From Halobacillus sp. Marseille-Q1614 (lineage in GTDB: Bacteria; Bacillota; Bacilli; Bacillales; Halobacillaceae), in the NCBI RefSeq assembly GCF_902809865.1, contig NZ_CADDWH010000001.1, forward strand, positions 2,728,001 to 2,792,000: 64,000 nt of DNA. Direction: 5' to 3'. The notes under the pieces are model-generated. The model saw only the letters and a list, made by a program, of their open reading frames with translations. It made no database searches and was not told the DNA's origin. The position numbers were made by a program, and so were the translations under genes. The stretch's first letter is position 1; every line of letters begins with the position of its first letter. Positions 62,709-64,000 of this stretch are shown piece by piece.

Positions 62709-62734
62709 ATTTAAATTCATCGAAAAAAGGGTAT
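62709..62734 (+). promoter_or_regulatory. Sigma-B-like promoter for the Ca2+/cation antiporter
   Basis: ATTTAA (62709-62714), 14-base spacer, GGGTAT (62729-62734), one mismatch from the sigma-B consensus, 42 bases before the ATG. Faces away from the GSP26-like gene's similar site. Confidence 0.45.
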
Positions 62735-62775
62735 GGTTAAACGATTAAAAATAAAAAGGAGTTTGAAGATCAACT

Positions 62776-63729
62776 ATGGCTTACGTTTTATTAATTGTCG
62801 GCTTCGGTTTATTAATTAAAGGAGCGGATTTATTCGTTGATGGATCTTCCAACATTGCCAGGCTTCTCCGTGTCCCCCCTATTTTGATAGGGTTAACGAT
62901 TGTAGCTTTTGGAACAAGCTCTCCTGAGGCAACAGTCAGCATCATTGCAGCTTTACAAGGAAATGCTGAAGTTTCACTGGGAAATGTGGTCGGGAGTAAT
63001 ATCTTTAATATCACTTTAGTGGTAGGTATCGCAGCCTTCCTGTATCCATTAATGGTAGAGAGTGAAACAACCAAAAAAGAAATCCCATTCGTATTGCTGG
63101 CTAGTGGAGCTCTACTCGTACTTATAAGTGATTCGGAATTACAAGGATTAAGTGAAAACTTGCTAAACCGCGGGGACGGCATTATCTTTTTATTGTTTTT
63201 ATCTATTTTTATGTACTATGTGATTGAAGTTGGCATGAAAAGTCGAAAAGAATCAATACATGAACCAATTCCTTCAAACATTAAGTGGGGAAAAAACACT
63301 GGTTTAACGTTAGCAGGTTTAGCAGCTATTATTTTTGGTGGAGACCTGGTGGTAGACAACGGGACAGAGATTGCCTATGACCTAGGGATGAGTGATACAT
63401 TAGTAGGGCTAACCATCATTGCGATTGGTACATCGCTTCCTGAACTAGTGACCTCCATATCCGCTGCATTGAAGAAAGAAAGTGGAATTGCACTAGGGAA
63501 TGTGGTGGGTAGCAATATTTTCAATATTTTATTTGTTCTTGGGGCTTCAGCGGTCATTTCGCCTTTAACTGTGAATGGGAAGATATTTATCGATGTGATG
63601 ATCATGATTGCACTGAGCTTGTTATTGTTCTTATTTTCAAGGACCCATTATAAAATTGGAAAAACAGAGGGTTTCGTCCTTATGATACTGTATATCATTT
63701 ATCTTATTTACATTATTTCGAGAAACTGA
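62776..63729 (+). CDS. Calcium/sodium-type cation antiporter (CaCA, YrbG-like)
   Basis: A 317-residue membrane protein with ten helices in two inverted halves. Alpha-1 repeat: GTSSPEATVSI with GNVVGSNIFNI; alpha-2 repeat: GTSLPELVTSI with a second GNVVGSNIFNI. The paired acidic residues in these repeats coordinate the transported Ca2+. It exports Ca2+ against Na+ or H+ and helps ion balance in salty or alkaline habitats. AAGGAG lies upstream. Probably stress-induced through the adjacent sigma-B-like promoter. Confidence 0.92.
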   Translation: MAYVLLIVGFGLLIKGADLFVDGSSNIARLLRVPPILIGLTIVAFGTSSPEATVSIIAALQGNAEVSLGNVVGSNIFNITLVVGIAAFLYPLMVESETTKKEIPFVLLASGALLVLISDSELQGLSENLLNRGDGIIFLLFLSIFMYYVIEVGMKSRKESIHEPIPSNIKWGKNTGLTLAGLAAIIFGGDLVVDNGTEIAYDLGMSDTLVGLTIIAIGTSLPELVTSISAALKKESGIALGNVVGSNIFNILFVLGASAVISPLTVNGKIFIDVMIMIALSLLLFLFSRTHYKIGKTEGFVLMILYIIYLIYIISRN

Positions 63730-64000
63730 GATTTTTATTTTATTATTTAACGGAAAAATAGGAACTATGTAGGAATATTATGAAACAAACAGGAAGCAAT
63801 GATGGTTAGTTATCTAAACAGTAAAGCCGATCTTCTTGTGAAGATTGGCTTTAACTAATGAGCCAGTAACTGTAACCATTAATTAGTTTGACATTTTTTT
63901 GGTTTAAAGGGAGGAGATTCCATTATGGCACCCCTAAGATAAGAGTGTGTAATACCTTACACGCTGTATGCCTAGATTCTGTTATATCAAGTTTTTGTTA
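63730..64000. other. Intergenic end region
   Basis: It contains the terminator at 63822-63852, then GGGAGGAG followed by an ATG frame of only five codons (63925-63942) and a small dyad GTGTAA-N4-TTACAC at about 63946-63962. No gene is supported within the window. Confidence 0.45.
63822..63852 (+). terminator. Intrinsic terminator
   Basis: AAAGCCGATCTTC and GAAGATTGGCTTT arms with a 4-base loop, about 95 bases after the antiporter stop codon. The trailing T-tract is weak. Confidence 0.6.

Noticed and set aside
63925-63942. ATG behind GGGAGGAG near the window end
   Set aside because: The frame stops after five codons and nothing in-frame follows. Not a supportable gene from this window.

Overview
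The window looks like chromosome from a low-GC, endospore-forming Firmicute, most likely a moderately halophilic Bacillaceae (Halobacillus-like). The grounds are two complete germinant-receptor clusters, AGGAGG-type ribosome sites with many TTG/GTG starts, a T-box leader, BirA, Zur and sigma-B-like sites, and a betB-betA pair for the osmolyte glycine betaine. The genus is inference. I saw no rRNA, tRNA, CRISPR array, prophage or intact insertion sequence.

Layout. 0-3.2 kb: the 5' end of a panF-like symporter, its small yhdT-type partner and a class-III omega-aminotransferase, divergent from a PucR-type activator. 3.4-3.8 kb: two small ORFs. 3.8-12.1 kb: two tandem germinant-receptor clusters (A-C-D-B, then A-C-B). 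12.4-17.3 kb: a two-gene McrBC-like modification-dependent restriction system, the clearest defence locus here. 17.5-25 kb: housekeeping and stress genes (SDR, HxlR regulator with divergent alcohol dehydrogenase, CDF transporter, DUF421 protein, TspO-like protein, aldo/keto reductase). 25-28.5 kb: nickel-pincer-nucleotide cofactor genes (larB, larC1, larE, a nickel-type permease), with the second half of LarC encoded divergently as its own gene and a decayed 2-hydroxyacid dehydrogenase beside it. 29-37.4 kb: VanW-like protein, aldehyde dehydrogenase, YhfK-like protein, class I aldolase, endonuclease IV, an unusual Cys-rich beta-repeat protein and an MBL hydrolase. 37.6-43 kb: the biotin regulon, bioA-bioF-bioD divergent from bioB-bioY, with two BirA boxes between. 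43.1-43.8 kb: remnants of a tandem NlpC/P60 gene, apparently rearranged by an internal inversion. 43.8-50.6 kb: AdcA-type zinc lipoprotein under a double Zur box, DUF1456 protein, AlaX, topoisomerase III and a prolyl-4-hydroxylase-like enzyme. 51-55 kb: a small Cys-rich protein and betB-betA. 55-59.2 kb: a gene-poor, decayed stretch around a CopB-type ATPase. 59.2-60.6 kb: proB under a T-box. 60.8-64 kb: secreted NlpC/P60 peptidase, a YdaG-like stress protein and a Ca2+/cation antiporter.

Functional themes are spore germination, osmo- and metal homeostasis, cofactor synthesis (biotin, NPN) and DNA defence. The observations most worth a second look are the split and divergent larC, the McrBC-like pair with PUA-like modules seen or suspected in both subunits, the inverted NlpC/P60 remnant, the signal-less Cys-rich beta-repeat protein with a sigma-K-like -10, and an aldo/keto reductase that appears to start at a non-AUG, non-GUG/UUG codon.
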